Part shown: piece by piece, positions 21,901 to 34,639 of the stretch | Numbering within the stretch: the first letter of the stretch is position 1 | How the letters are laid out: every line of letters begins with the position of its first letter | NCBI RefSeq assembly: GCF_901709675.1 | Contig: NC_051087.1 | Span: forward strand, 1,444,001 to 1,508,000 | Direction of reading: 5' to 3' | DNA length: 64,000 bases | Origin: Syngnathus acus | Taxonomy: Eukaryota; Chordata; Actinopteri; Syngnathiformes; Syngnathidae | Notes under the pieces: model-generated | Told to the model about the DNA's origin: nothing | What the model saw: only the letters and a program-made list of their open reading frames with translations | Databases searched by the model: none | Made by a program: the position numbers and the translations under genes

Positions 21901-24900
21901 TTCAAGATGATTTATTGGAAATCAAATGAGTGGATACTATAAAATCCATCTTTTGGATCAAATGTTATTATTTATTTCTGATAGATGATGATTACTGATC
22001 TGGTTGGTACCCAACTGTGTTTTTTTAGCGTAGCATTGTCAAAGCTAACGGTGCCTTATTAGCAGCTAGCATTTATCGGAAGGAGTGCGAAAAACAAATA
22101 AATGATCCCCGCTTTCCAGGCCTCCGCTGGGAAATTCGAGCGTTATGCTGATGAGAGCGCACGCCGAGTGAAGCCAAGTCGCGGCCCCGGAAAATGAAAA
22201 ACAATGAGCTCAAAGGAGCTGAAAATCTCTTCGGGGAAAGGCAGACGCATGATTGCTCCGCTGCCAGCCGCTCGGTTCTCCCCGAAGAAACGGCAAAATC
22301 AAAACATCCATTAGGGGAAAGTTTTAATCAAAAGAGGATACACTCATATTGGATAGAGCTACGGAAATATTAACTCCACGGATCTGCTCGTTAGCGGCGT
22401 GCCAAATCTCTTCCGTCTGGATTTTTTTTTTTAACGGGTTTTCCGATTTGACTGCTTCATGTCATCTGATAAAAGTCCATCTGAGTTGCGCTCTCGTAAG
22501 ATTCCTATAGCTGTTCAATCAGCATCTTCCAAGAATGAATTCCTATTTTAAAAACAACAAATTTGTAAACATTTTTTTGACAGCGAGTAAGTGAATCTGA
22601 AGTATCTCCTCGGTTTGTATATTGTGACTTCAATTCATCATTTTGTGTGAGTGAAATCTGCCATTCCGCCATCTTTTTTTTTTTCTTACATTTGGCCATC
22701 GATTCCCATCTGCGACTCGCTCCCAGCGCGTAAACACAATTTCCGAGCAATTCGCTCCTTATCAAGGGTGACCTCTTTGGCAACGGGTGTAATTCCGCTT
22801 GTAACGTCTCTCGGCGATCCCTCTTTGTGTTTGTGTGCGTGTTGGTGAATGTGCGTGTGATAACATTAGATTTAGGGGAGTAAATCTGCTCACTTGTTCG
22901 CCGTCCACCTGCAGAGCTCAGATTAAAGTTAAATTATTGCTTGTCTGGGGGCTTCCTGCCGCCGCTTCCGTCATCCGGCTGCGGAGAAGCAACAAGTCTG
23001 CGTCTGGAAGGCAAGCAGGAGTGTAAACTTTCTCGGCAAAATGCCAGATTGTTCGGTTTGGAAAAGAAGTAGGATTCGGGCCACGCTGTAAAAGAAAATC
23101 GAATATCGTGTACTATAAGACTAAAGTTGAGAAAATAAAACTGCACAACTATTTGGTTTGATTCACACAGATTCATGTTTACTAAAATGTATATAAACCA
23201 TAATCCGCTAATAATGAGTTTTTTAAAATGGTCATAATGTATATTTTTGGAAAGAATAGGGCAATTAAAAAAATTGAAAATCTTTTTTTCAAAATAAAAT
23301 ACATTCCCCCCACATTTTTTGTTTTTTAGAAAAACCTTTTCCTGAAAATGTTTATTCCTCCATTTTTTTCCAAATAAAGCACAATAATGCTACTTCATAA
23401 TAAGCCATTGACAATTAAATAATCCATCATAAAAGAAACTATAAGCATTTACTATCAAAGTAAATATTAAACAAAGAGAATTACAGCTCGTGCATTTAAA
23501 ACAATCACAGAGTCCACAAAACTAATGCTAACGCAGCTATGTGGGGAAATTCTTGGCTTCCTGTTTTGGCCTTTCGCCGCTGTTTGCTCAGAGGCTTCGG
23601 AACGGCACCAATCGTATCTCCCAGCCCGATTGATTCCGGCGCATTTCATCTCATAAACAAGAACATTACCATCACATAAACCTTTCAAGTGTGTCCACTC
23701 AAACCGAGAGCTCTGTTTTGTTTTTCTCTTGACGGCAAGTGCATGCATAGGAGATAAAGGCTACGTGCCCTTGCGCCGCTTTCACAGGCCATTACGCGCA
23801 GCCACGGGCCCGAGGCGGCCTTGCCCGCGTGACTCACGGCAAGCGAAACATCCGTAATTAGATCGCCGGCAATTTGGAGCTCTCCACTCGACGACGCCCT
23901 TGAGTGACGCGCACAAATATGTGTCGGCAGCCAGGTGCCTTGTGTGAATTTGCCTCACATTTACCGCTCATGGAATGGAAAGTACTATGAGCATGCTAAC
24001 GGTTAGCGGTCACCGTTTTTAAGGAATTGATATTTGAACACAAAAGTTGGAGCAACACATGTAGACAGATAATATAACTCACAGACATATATTTATTCTA
24101 TGACGTCTTGAAAATTATTGCTATTAATAGAAGTCTATTCTCCTTCGATGCTAGGCTTTTCGTTTTAGCTAGTTGTAAAAGAATAACTGGAAGAATGTTT
24201 CCTTATGATCTCGCTTCCCTCTCGAGGTGGTTGACGTTGCAGGTGGGCTAATTTTCTGTCAGCCTGGCTGGAAGCCGTGATTAGCTTTTAGCATGCTAAC
24301 TGCCGCTGAGCTAAACTATCACTTATCGTGCACACTGTGAGCGTTTTGCTTTATCAGCTGGCTGGCGGCCATTTTTTTTTAGCAATGATAAGGAAGACAG
24401 CACGAATGCCTGTATTGTCATTTTTAATCGAATGGTATTACTTTTCCATACAATACGGCATTCTGCGAGCTAGTATATTGTGCATTTTGTTTTTTATTAT
24501 TGTGGGAATCCATGAATTATTCATGGCGGCGCTTTGAGTTATAAGACATGTAAATGCTTTTCACTGACAGACAAAGATGGACAGTTGCTATTCACTGGTG
24601 ACTTGAATGTGCTGGGAAAAATGGCGTTTAAAACTTGATCCCATGTGTGGAAATAGCAACTCGGAGAGGATTTTCGATAGATTTATAAGCAATTTATGCA
24701 AAGTGTTTTTGCTTCGTCAGGCTTCCCGCTTTGTGTTTTGTGCGTAGGGAACTTGCGGAGGGAGTTTTCAATTTCATGCACCGTATGTCATCATTTCACA
24801 AACCGTCTTTTAGCCTTTTCATCACATTTTTGAATCAGTAACACATATTCAAAATACAAACTGTATATTGCAAACAATTTGGGATCTTTGGGAATTTTTT

Positions 24901-25552
24901 GCATGAAGTCTATGTCAAACTAGTGAAGTTGGACTCGTGAAATATTTGTGGCATGCGTCAGTGCTTCAAAGTCTAAACAACCTCTAATGACTTAAAAGTG
25001 AGACTTTTTTTTTTATACTCTCCATCTAAGTGGCAGATGGCCACCCGCCCTGAGACAGCTTCGGTCGGAGGGCCTTTTTATTTTTATTTCCCTCTCTTCT
25101 GTCAGAAACGTTTTGCGAGCTTGATGGAAAAAGGGCCTTGAGGCATTAACATCGGCTGCTAGATTTGTTTTGGAAGAATTTTGCGTTGCCAGGTTCTGAT
25201 ACCTGCTTTGATGGGCTTAATTAATCCCATACAGAAATAACGTCACTTGGAATTCAGCTATAAGGAGACATATGACAAATGGGACCTTTTATTTGCTCGT
25301 ATGCAAATAGTTGCATTCCTGGAGCCGGTGTGGAATTAAGCGAGTGCCGTTTCATTCATTTGTTATATTTATGCGCGGAAGAGTCAAAACATTATGAGAA
25401 AAAATCTATATTGGTCTGAGAGATTAGGAAAAAAATTAGGAGCAAAAGGCATTTTAAATGTAATTTTACTGTATTTTAAATTCTCATTGAGCATTCACCG
25501 TGTCGTCATTTAGCCCACGGGAGGGAATTTGGTTGCTAAACTTGTGGAGATT

Positions 25553-25572
25553 AAAAAAAAAAAAAAAAAAAA
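25553..25572. repeat. Poly(A) tract (20)
   Basis: Twenty consecutive A. No recognisable retroposon body upstream. Confidence 0.9.
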
Positions 25573-26340
25573 GCTGAGGTGCAACATCAGCACTAAGCTA
25601 GTTCACCGCTCACACACACATAGCCACGATTTAACGAGCATCTCTTAAGCACCGGCGTGGATTAATGGAGCTTGACACAAAGCCTTTTCACTGGCTTTAT
25701 CGGACTCTCCCAAGCCTGGGTGGGGAGCGGGGATATCAGGGTTTTCCCCGCTCTGTCTTATTTACGGCGCTTCACTTGACTTTTTATGTTCAAGCAACTT
25801 TGGCGTAACAAGTAACACGCTAAATCACATGTATACACGAAAATCTCCCTCTTTAAAATATCAATAATGCTGATGATTGGAACAATACTGCATTTAAGTG
25901 TCGTTTCTGTTGGGTGATGCTAGCTTCTTTAGCGCGTTTAACTTGCTAGTTAGCTAGCAGTTGCTAATTTCTAGCCAAAGAGTCAAATGACTAAATTTTA
26001 ATTTCGCAAAAATGTGTATTTATTTTTGTCTCTTGCGACTGTACATTTTCCCATGTAATATTCTGACTTTCTGTCAATATTGCAAACTGCTTCTTGTAAA
26101 ATAAGGACTTAATTCAATATAAGAAAACTAATTTATTCAGTCCAAAGCTGGCTGCAATTTCACCTGTAGGGGTCACTAAAACCCCAACACGACTAGCTTG
26201 ACACTAATTGCGTTTTGATTAAAACATGAGCTTATGTAAACCAGACAAATATTTACAAATATTCTCCTTTTAAGCTTCCAGTAGTCTGAAGCCCTTGTGA
26301 GTGTCCGCCATCTGGTGACCTTGCAGTAGTAATCTTTGGA

Positions 26341-26380
26341 GCGTGCTGGCTAAATTGACAGCGTGCCGGCTAAATTGACA
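26341..26380. repeat. 20-bp tandem duplication
   Basis: Two copies of GCGTGCYGGCTAAATTGACA (26341-26360 and 26361-26380), differing at one base. Confidence 0.9.
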
Positions 26381-27757
26381 GCTTAATTGAGATGGGGAAG
26401 CTCTTTTACTGGTGTTTCGCAGAGACAATGCCTGAGTAGTTTTTCCCATTTTTAGCTCACCGGTGCAAAATGTATCCCTTCACATTTATTTATTTATGTA
26501 TTTATTTATTTTCGTAATCCGTAACTCTACATGTTTGTTCATTTATATTCATCTTCCTAACTTTATTCAAAATTTCAACACAAGTTTAAATGCAATCGTT
26601 GAATTCTTAACACGGCTCGCACGCGTACATTTGCCAGGCGGAATAGCCTCGGTCACGCTAACGGCGGAAAACACGGTTGGGCGTATCCTCCCATAGAGAT
26701 CACAAGAAGTAACTTGAAGTATTGATGTGAGTCGTGTTTAATTAGCGTGATGGCAGAGCTGACGAGAGAAGCTGGCAGAAGAAAAGCCGAGATGCGGAGA
26801 AGCGCTGAGTCTTCCTCTAACAGCGAAAACGTTTTACTGGAAATTCTCATTTCTACCTTTACTACTGCGGCGGGCGGACGGATCGATCGATACTTAAGTC
26901 ATTGTTCGTACCGTTATCAACTTTACATAACTGTAACGCTAAACAGGATTTTAAAATCATCAGTTGCATTTTTTTCCCAAAGTATAAAATTAGAATGTGC
27001 TATTTTTATTTTATTTTTTTTAAATGGGACAGATTAAGAGGAACTTTGAAAAAAAACAAAAAACATTGCACTCACAAATGCTTTGAATAAATATAATCCT
27101 AAAAGTGCCCGAGTGGATCCACCGGGACCTGCTAAAGCTCGCTAAAGGGCAACTTAAATGCCTCAAAATCACTCAAAAGCACTCTGCCGTCTTTTCTAAC
27201 GTCCTTACAATAAATTGGAGACAAAGGAAGATTTTTGACCTTTTTTTTTTGTACAGCAATTACCTGCGATGCGAGTACCTGCGGAAAGCAATCTAAAAAA
27301 ACGAAACTTCATCTGTTTAATTACAATGTCAGTGTAGGACACTCATTTAATGCACCATCTCACACAAACACACAGGCTGTGTTTTAATCAATATTTGTAT
27401 TTATTTGACCCTTTTACCTTATTACGTTGCCAAATCCTCACTGTTAAAAAAAGATTCAAAATGTGGAAATATAAATAAATATCCTTTTTATGGTTTTATA
27501 GAGGTGCCTTGAGATGATCAAATTAATTAATAATTATTTTACGAATCAATTTACGACAGACCAAACTAACTCATTCCCGTTTGGGCAATTTCATCAAAAG
27601 GATGGAAATGATATCATTTTCTGATCCACTTCATCAATGAATGGACAGATGAAACAATTATGTGGATAATTGCTAGTTGCAGCTGTAAACTCAACATCAA
27701 CACACAATAAGTGAGTGCCAAAAAAAATGGTCAGTTTGTGAGTGCCTGCAGACCGTG

Positions 27758-27789
27758 CACACACACACACGAGCACACACACGCGCGCA
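27758..27789. repeat. CA/CG dinucleotide microsatellite
   Basis: Imperfect CA run with GAG and CGCGCG interruptions. Confidence 0.75.
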
Positions 27790-30700
27790 GACGAGAGAAC
27801 ATCAATCTCCGGCCAAATGATTTGCTGACTGCATGAAAGCACTCTCATCCGTCTTTCGCTCTTTATTGAAGGCAAAGTGGTCGGATTTTGCACAGCCGCA
27901 TGTCCTTGTCTACCACACCTGGGGAGACTTTGTAGGGGGGTGGGCAATTTTGGGATAAACCAAATTTGCAAAAACAAATAAACAGAGGAATTTCACCTTA
28001 AAGACAGAATTGCGTTAGATTAAAAAAAAAAAATCACGACGGTCAAGAAAGTGCTGACAATGCATCGACAGAGTGAAGCCCCGCAATATTACTGTTCATC
28101 TTTTGCGCCTCTGCTGTATTGCAGATTTTGAAATTGTATTTATCATTGATGCTATAATTGAAGAAATAAAAAAAATAGTCTGGTACCAAACGTGCGCTGA
28201 CAACATCCCGCCTCGGTTGTGCGGAACGCCAAGAGGCCTGTTGATGGCAACTTCATGCGAAAAGGGCCGCTGACCTCCAGTTTGATACGTGACAGGCCGG
28301 GTTAGCGGGCTCAATTCCCTCCTGATTGGTGTTAGAAAAAGAAAACAAAAGTCACCGCTTGAGGTCAGCGCCACCTCGGAGGAGCTAATGCATGCTGCCG
28401 AAAATCCAAATTCAGCAGGCAAAGGTTGCGCCCTCCGCCGAGGCTCTCCAGACTACTAAACATCTGGCTCAGACGAAGCTTTCCAAGTTCCTGCAGAGAC
28501 CATGAAGGAGTAAAAAAATCAAACCTGGCCATCAAATTATTTGATGAATGTCTTTACGACAGGAAATACTGTTTGCGACCTTTTAGGAACTCTGACAAAA
28601 TAGCAACATTGGCGGCTCGGTTTCACGTCAGATGTCGGCGGACGGTGCTAGCTGGCTAATGTTGCGGGCTGTGAGCGTGTGCGTGTACATAAATACACCT
28701 TTCAAGTGCACGCCTCAAATTAGCAGCGTAATTGGGGGTTGATGTTTTTGTTTGGCGGACGCGCGCCGGCCGTTCCGGCAACCGACCGCATCCCGCCAGG
28801 CGTCCTTCCAAGTCGTTGACGGGCGATTTTTGGCCGCCTTCTGTTTAACCGCGTTCTGTGTGCTGATAATATACACTGTGGCGAGAACCGGTAGGATTAC
28901 AATCCCCGCGGGTGGCGTTTAACGCTTCGCGGCGAGCCGTGGGCCCAGATGACGGCGAGACTTTACAGCTTTGTTGAACGTTTGACGAGCGTCGTCGACG
29001 GTTGTTAGTTCAAATGAGGAAGAGAGGGAAAAAAAAGAAAGAGGCCGTATCTGTTGAGGATGAGGAATAAGCCGGGCCAAGCAAGCAACTGTCTCCTTGC
29101 TCGTAAAAAAACATAAATTGACAGTGTAATTGATGGGAGGAAATGGAAGACATCTTTTAAGGTTAATATACAAACCCGTTTGTGGTTCTGGCGGGACTCC
29201 AGATGAAAATGTCCAAAGAAGAGGCGGAGCCAAAGGCGCTGCACATTTGAGTCTCCTCTAATGATGTGACTGAAAACAAATCCTACTCACTTTTTCTTCA
29301 TTCATCTTTGGCTTTATTTTATTTTTTTAAATGTCGATTGTTTTGGCCACTACTGCAATTTTGGTTTGGAAGCAGAAAAACAATTCTGCTTGGTTCTTTG
29401 TTCTTCTACCACATTAGCGTGCCTTGTTTCATTCCCGTCTCAAATTTAGTCTCCGGTCTCTTGAATATATTATATCAGAGATGTCATTAATGATTTTCAA
29501 ATCATTAATCTATCAATAATTTTATTGCTTAATCGTTGAATCAAAATTCCCCACTTCATTAAAAAAAGAGGACATTACTTTGAATTGACTTTCATGCTCC
29601 TGCTCCTGAATTGTCTGTAGTCATCCGCTGAGGAGATAGCGTAAAACGCTTTTAATGGCCGCCTGACCCTTGGCTTAAGGATCAAGATGGGGGTCTCATT
29701 TTACGTACTGCTTGTAAAAAAGACCATCAGGTCTGCTAATTGATTAATTAATCATGTACGATGGACTGACTATGAAGCGTGCCTTGAAGTCATACCGGGA
29801 TGTAATACTCGGTATGGCCAGCAGAGGCGCTGTTGATGGCTTTGTTCTTAGCTAGTTTGTATAATTTTTTTAAATTATGAATAATTACCTAATTATATAT
29901 GTCATTATAAATACTTTTTCAGTCTTCATTGTTTTTGTGGTATAGTTATGTTAATAAATAGTAATGTATTTACTTTCCAAATGTGAAGTATTTGGGGGTT
30001 TATCAAATAAAATATACAAGTAAATTTCAGGAATGGCTTCATTCTTACACAGCTTTAATAAGCGCTAAATTGAGATTCTTGTAAAGCGAAAAGCAAGCAA
30101 ACTCATTCATTAGCACTAATTTATTGAGTTGGGATTATTTATCACAAATCGCCTCGTTTGAAAACCAAATAGTTTGGATGTTACTGTTGAAAAAAAAAAA
30201 AGCCCATCACCGCCACAATGGAATGCAGAATAACGCACAGGACGGCAAACGTAAACAGAAAAGTCATTTAAATTGCAAAACATTTCTTTATGCAAATAAT
30301 TCTATCTATAACGCCATTGCTGAAATCGCATGCACTTTTATCAGCTTCCATTTTTCCCCGCGGGTTGAGTTGTCAGCATTTATGGGAACGGAGCGTCAGA
30401 GGAATTCTAACTCGAAAGATTTAACTCACCAACTGTGTGTTTGTGTGTGGTTTTTTTTTTTCTCGCAGACTTCAAACCACCTTCAGAGCTAAGCAAAGTT
30501 TGATCTCGCTAGTTGTTTTTGTGGGCTGACATCCCAAGTGAATTGAGTTCACTTATGTTTAGGTCAGCAGGATTCAAATAGTTGCTCTTTACAAAGACTA
30601 CAGTATCATGTATCATTGTAAAAAGCTACAATACTCTCCATGCTAATCTTAGCATATGCATTAGCTTTAAGCAAGCAGACGAAGGTACGGAAAGTCTCTG

Positions 30701-31534
30701 ATCAATTTGCACGCATTAACTGAACTAAAGTGGAAAAACAAATGAATCTTGTTTTGCCCGTGAAAATCTGGAAATGTCGCAGAGGTCCTCCACATTGTTG
30801 ACGATTGCTCTTAAAAGCACACTTTGTTTGATCTTGGAGGTTGTTTAATTAGATGTGGTGGGTCGAGAGAGCGTTGCATTTTGCACTTAATTGGTTCAAA
30901 TAATGACTTTAATGGACAAAATGGCTCACGTGGGCGCTCCGGCGTGAATTAAACAAAAAAGGATGCAGACCCTCCATTTTACATTTGCTGTCAGACAAAT
31001 ATAAAAAATGTTCATATATGTCCAATCTCGGGTGTGTGTGAGACATTGCTTTTGGTTTGAACTCCTAGTAAACTTTCCACTCATGTTCCCGCCGCATTTT
31101 TTTTTTTCCCCCTCATCTACACACATGGACAGCCGCGTAGACGCCTGAAAAGCGAGCGTCCGTCTCCCGAACGTTAGTCTGTCATTTCCTTCGGAGTCAG
31201 CCTGTCTGCTCCAGAAATAGCGAACGGGCGGGCAGGCGGTCGACCTCAGCGCAGACTCCATTTACACGACTGTGCGGTTTGGGCGCGAGGCCGGCCGGGC
31301 CGTGTTCCTGCTCCCCGAGTACGGAGCTGCCTTTTGAGTGCTCGGTGTTTCATTTGGAATCATTTCTCACACATACGCATTGGCGGCTTTTTTTACACAA
31401 TAGAGCTCCATGTCCTGCAACCGCCGCACCACAAAACCGGCTCCAATTAAATAATACATAATGGATGAGGAGGAATAATAGAGTAGCATGAATAATACTG
31501 GCAATACAAATGGAACTGAATAGAAATTTTGCCA

Positions 31535-31640
31535 GTGGTGCCTTGCGATCAAGTATTTGTTCCGTGACCACGCTTGTAACTCCAAACGTATCTCAAATCA
31601 TCTTTTCCTATTGAAATGAATGGAAAGGCAATTCATCTGT
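31535..31640. repeat. Copy of a dispersed repeat
   Basis: The segment GGTGCCTTGCGATCAAGTAT through CCTATTGAAATGAATGGAAA resembles other pieces in this window: GAGGTGCCTTGAGATGATC at 27501, and AACATCGAGYYGCCTCGT-type starts at 42436 and 43216. I recall similar sequence as a common teleost dispersed repeat but cannot name the family. Confidence 0.5.
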
Positions 31641-31728
31641 GAAACAGTCCAATACCAATTTTCTGGGATTTTTTTGGGGCTACCAGTTGGGATAATTGTG
31701 ACTGGACAAATACAATTACCGTATTTTC

Positions 31729-32026
31729 TGGACCATAAGGCGCACCGGACTATAAGGCACACCTTCAATGAATGGCCCATTTTAAAACTTTATCCATATA
31801 TAAGGCGCACCAGACTATAAGGCGCACCATTAATGCAATCACAGTATAATAACTTGAAATAGCGAAAACAATAACAATATATCAATAATGTTAATATCAC
31901 ACAACACATTTGGCCCACGGGCCGGAATTTGGTCCATATATAAGGCGCACTGGACTATAAGGCGCACTGTCGGCTTTTGAGAAAGTTTGAGGTTTTTAGG
32001 TGCGCCTTATAGTCCGGAAAATACGG
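31729..32026. mobile_element. Non-autonomous terminal-inverted-repeat DNA transposon (MITE)
   Basis: 298 bp bounded by inverted ends of about 28 bp. The left end begins CCGTATTTTCTGGACCATAA, the right end closes TTATAGTCCGGAAAATACGG, and both continue into GGCGCACC or its complement. A TA dinucleotide flanks each end (31727-31728 and 32027-32028), as expected for a TA target duplication. The inside holds several repeats of TATAAGGCGCAC and no coding capacity, so it must have been moved by a transposase supplied elsewhere. TA duplication suggests a Tc1/mariner-like or similar source, but the family is not established. Confidence 0.8.
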
Positions 32027-32028
32027 TA

Positions 32029-34500
32029 GTTTCAATTAGAAATTGTGTTTTGATTGTTGGGCGTTCCACCATAACATCGAAACATCCAGCAATAGCAAGG
32101 CAGCTAAAAGTTGTTTTATGGATGAAAGCTCGAAACAAAATGTGATACATGATGAACGAGGACGTCGGCGCAAAGGGAGAAAGTGCATCAATCATATATG
32201 ACGTGACGCAAAATGAAAGAACTTCATCCCGGGACATCGATTAACCTTCGTCTGCTGCTTATTTTACAAACACGTCTCGGTGACAACCTTGAAAATGACA
32301 ACAAATAACAATGTCCTCATTGTGATTGACATATCATATTTTCACATGTCCTTTTTTGTCTGGCATATGGCGGAACGTGAATGACAATTGAAATACCACG
32401 ACGGGAAAACTTTTAAATAAAACATTTCGCATGACGTAAAACATCAATCAAATTTGAGTTTTCATCCACATTTCGAGACCGATTCAAACATTGTTCACTC
32501 GTCCACTATTGTCATTCGAGGGTCTGTTGATGAAGAAAAATAGGCAGAATAAAAACATAAGCAAAATGACGGGCGGTTGGCTCCGCCTCAATCAGTCAAC
32601 CCACAAATAGTAGCTTGGTCGTCAATCACTTTAAACAGAATTGCATCTTAAAGAGTCTCATCAGCATTTCAATCAGAATGGAAATCACCGCTTGGGAGCC
32701 CGCTGAAGTTTTAATGGCACATTAGCGTCTCCACCTGGCCCCCCAAAACATGCCAGGTAAAGGATATTTACGACGGCAGATGCAAATGAGACGCCAGGAT
32801 AAGCGAGCGTCTAATTGATGCGCTTAGAAACGCTTTCGGAAAGCCCCTGGCCGAGACGTATCGTGTTTGCCGTCCTCCGGCGAGGTGAATCCGCAAAGTT
32901 AGTTGGAGTGGCGGCGCAAACATCCGCTTATCACCGCTGCAACGAGGATTGCCGCAGAATTATATGCAGTGTTTACCGAAGCTGCATCTCATTGATAAGG
33001 ACGAGGTTGGAAGCACTGACGTAAAAGGCCGTGTCTGTGTGTGTGTGTGTTGTTATAAATCCTGGGAGAGAATTTGGTGCTAGCCAGAATTGCCACAACA
33101 AATCGACCACATCCCAAACTACTGTCGGCACAACGTTGCTAGCTTAGCGGTGAGGTAACGCTACACTGTTCATCAAAATGTTATTACAAAGCAAAGTTTG
33201 AGCGAGAAAGCGAGTTTGCTGTTTTTGTAAAAGCCACACCGTGAAAATGGCCAATTTTGGTTCAGGATAGTAAAGGACAGGACAAATATCATCAACATAG
33301 CATTGTTTACGGTTAGCAACAACGTTAGCACGTTTCGTTTTTTGCCATTTTTGTTCCGTCTTAAAACAATAGTATTTTAGGTTCAACCCTTTTTATATAT
33401 TTGCCTCCCAAGGCTTCCTCGCGGAACTAAAGTCGTCAGACTGTCGCTTCAAGAATGCCGCCGGTTGAAAATGCCGGATGACATTTCTGTGTCAGCGCTT
33501 GTCATTCTTTTCAGCGGCGAAAACAATCAACGGCTGTCGCCATCGCTCCGCTTCCGTCTCTCCGCTCCCAAAGCCCATTCCCGCCTTTGTTTTTTTCCTC
33601 TTAGCAGCGTCACACTTTTTTTTCTTTTTTTTTAGACGTGCCATCATGATTTTTCCGTACCATTTCCTTTCTTTTTATTTTATTTTATATTAAGCAGACA
33701 GCAGCTGTCGCCTTTAAAGGACTATTTTCCTCTTGCAGAAGGATTTAGGATTACAAGGTATAGGAGTAGCTCTCTCGCTCTCTCTCTCTCTCTCTTTGAC
33801 TTTACACTTCCCGCTGTGATGTGTGCACAGTGACAAACATAAAAAACCGTCACAGAAGACGAAAAAGGTCATATGAGAGCCTTCTTCGCGAAACCTCTCT
33901 TGGGAAGCCCTTGCAATTTTCCATGATGTGTCAGTACGGTGTCTGAAAATGGATTTTCGGGGAGGGAGACTATGATGGCTGCTAAATGGTGCTACCCAAG
34001 CAATCAAGCGTGACAAATTTGCCGCCCAAAGAGGAAGTCACAGATGCCGGGAGGGAACGCGCTGTGAATTTGTCAGCCATGACTGTCATTAGCGCCAAGA
34101 CCAATCCGGTCACATTTCTGCGAGGATTTGACTAATGGTGAGCGAAGTCACTTGTGGTGGTTTTACTTCACAATCTTTTTTGGCTACTAAACACCACAAT
34201 CGCAAAAAGTTCAGGCTTACGAGTGACATTTCAAGATGAGCTTGAAATGCGCTATAACTTCTCAAGGTGAACTGTCTCACTATTTAACGTTTTGGTTCAA
34301 AATCTAGTTTCAGTCACTCTGCTAACCGCTAAGTTGTCAACTAGCATGCTAACCTCCCCGATTATTTTACTTCAAAAGTGAAAATAACACATCTCCTTGT
34401 ATCTTTTGTATTAGACTCACTTTTAATTAGAAAAACGAACACATATTGCTCATTAAATTTGTGAATCTTATAAGCAGTCATTGTGCTTAGCAATGTGTGG
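32029..34500. other. Gene-free tract
   Basis: No coding exon seen. It holds a (GT)n run near 33033-33050, several long T runs, a (CT)n microsatellite at 33771-33796, and a stretch at about 32680-32790 with E-box words (CACCTGG, CCAGGTAAA). Confidence 0.6.
33771..33796. repeat. (CT)n microsatellite
   Basis: Nearly pure CT run with one CG interruption. Confidence 0.9.
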
Positions 34501-34520
34501 CGAACGAGTAAACTAAATTC

Positions 34521-34639
34521 TTTCTTTCTTTTTCTTTCTTTTTTCCTTTCTTTCCTTTCCTACCTTTCCTTCCTTTCTTCCCTTCCTTCCTTCCTTCCTT
34601 CCTTCCTTCCTTCCTTCCTTCCTTCCTTCCTTCCTTCCT
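34521..34639. repeat. Pyrimidine tetranucleotide array, (TTTC)n then (CCTT)n
   Basis: A mixed TTTC/TTTCC stretch leads into a pure CCTT run of 59 bp (34581-34639, about 15 units). On the minus strand it is a polypurine AAGG array. Apparent frames across it (Phe/Leu/Ser, or Arg/Lys/Glu/Gly) are a by-product of the repeat. Confidence 0.95.

Larger units (their letters stand above)
18283..24540. other. Gene-free tract with possible regulatory clusters
   Basis: No coding exon recognised. Notable content: homeodomain-type TAAT clusters at about 19300-19600; a short hairpin with arms ACCACGTT (19193-19200) and AACGTGGT (19209-19216); a CpG-rich patch at about 19840-20060 with a second hairpin (arms ATGGTCG and CGACCAT at 19847-19867); and AT-rich DNA at 23100-23460. 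Open frames here are short and lack codon-like pattern. Confidence 0.55.
24541..31530. other. Gene-free tract
   Basis: No coding exon recognised. It includes an enhancer-like stretch at about 25150-25370, a 20-bp duplication at 26341-26380, CA-rich repeats near 27760-27790, a fragment of a dispersed repeat near 27501-27540, CpG-rich patches at about 28740-28930 and 31140-31330, and a CTCF-like word at 29818-29833. Long A and T runs are common. Confidence 0.55.
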
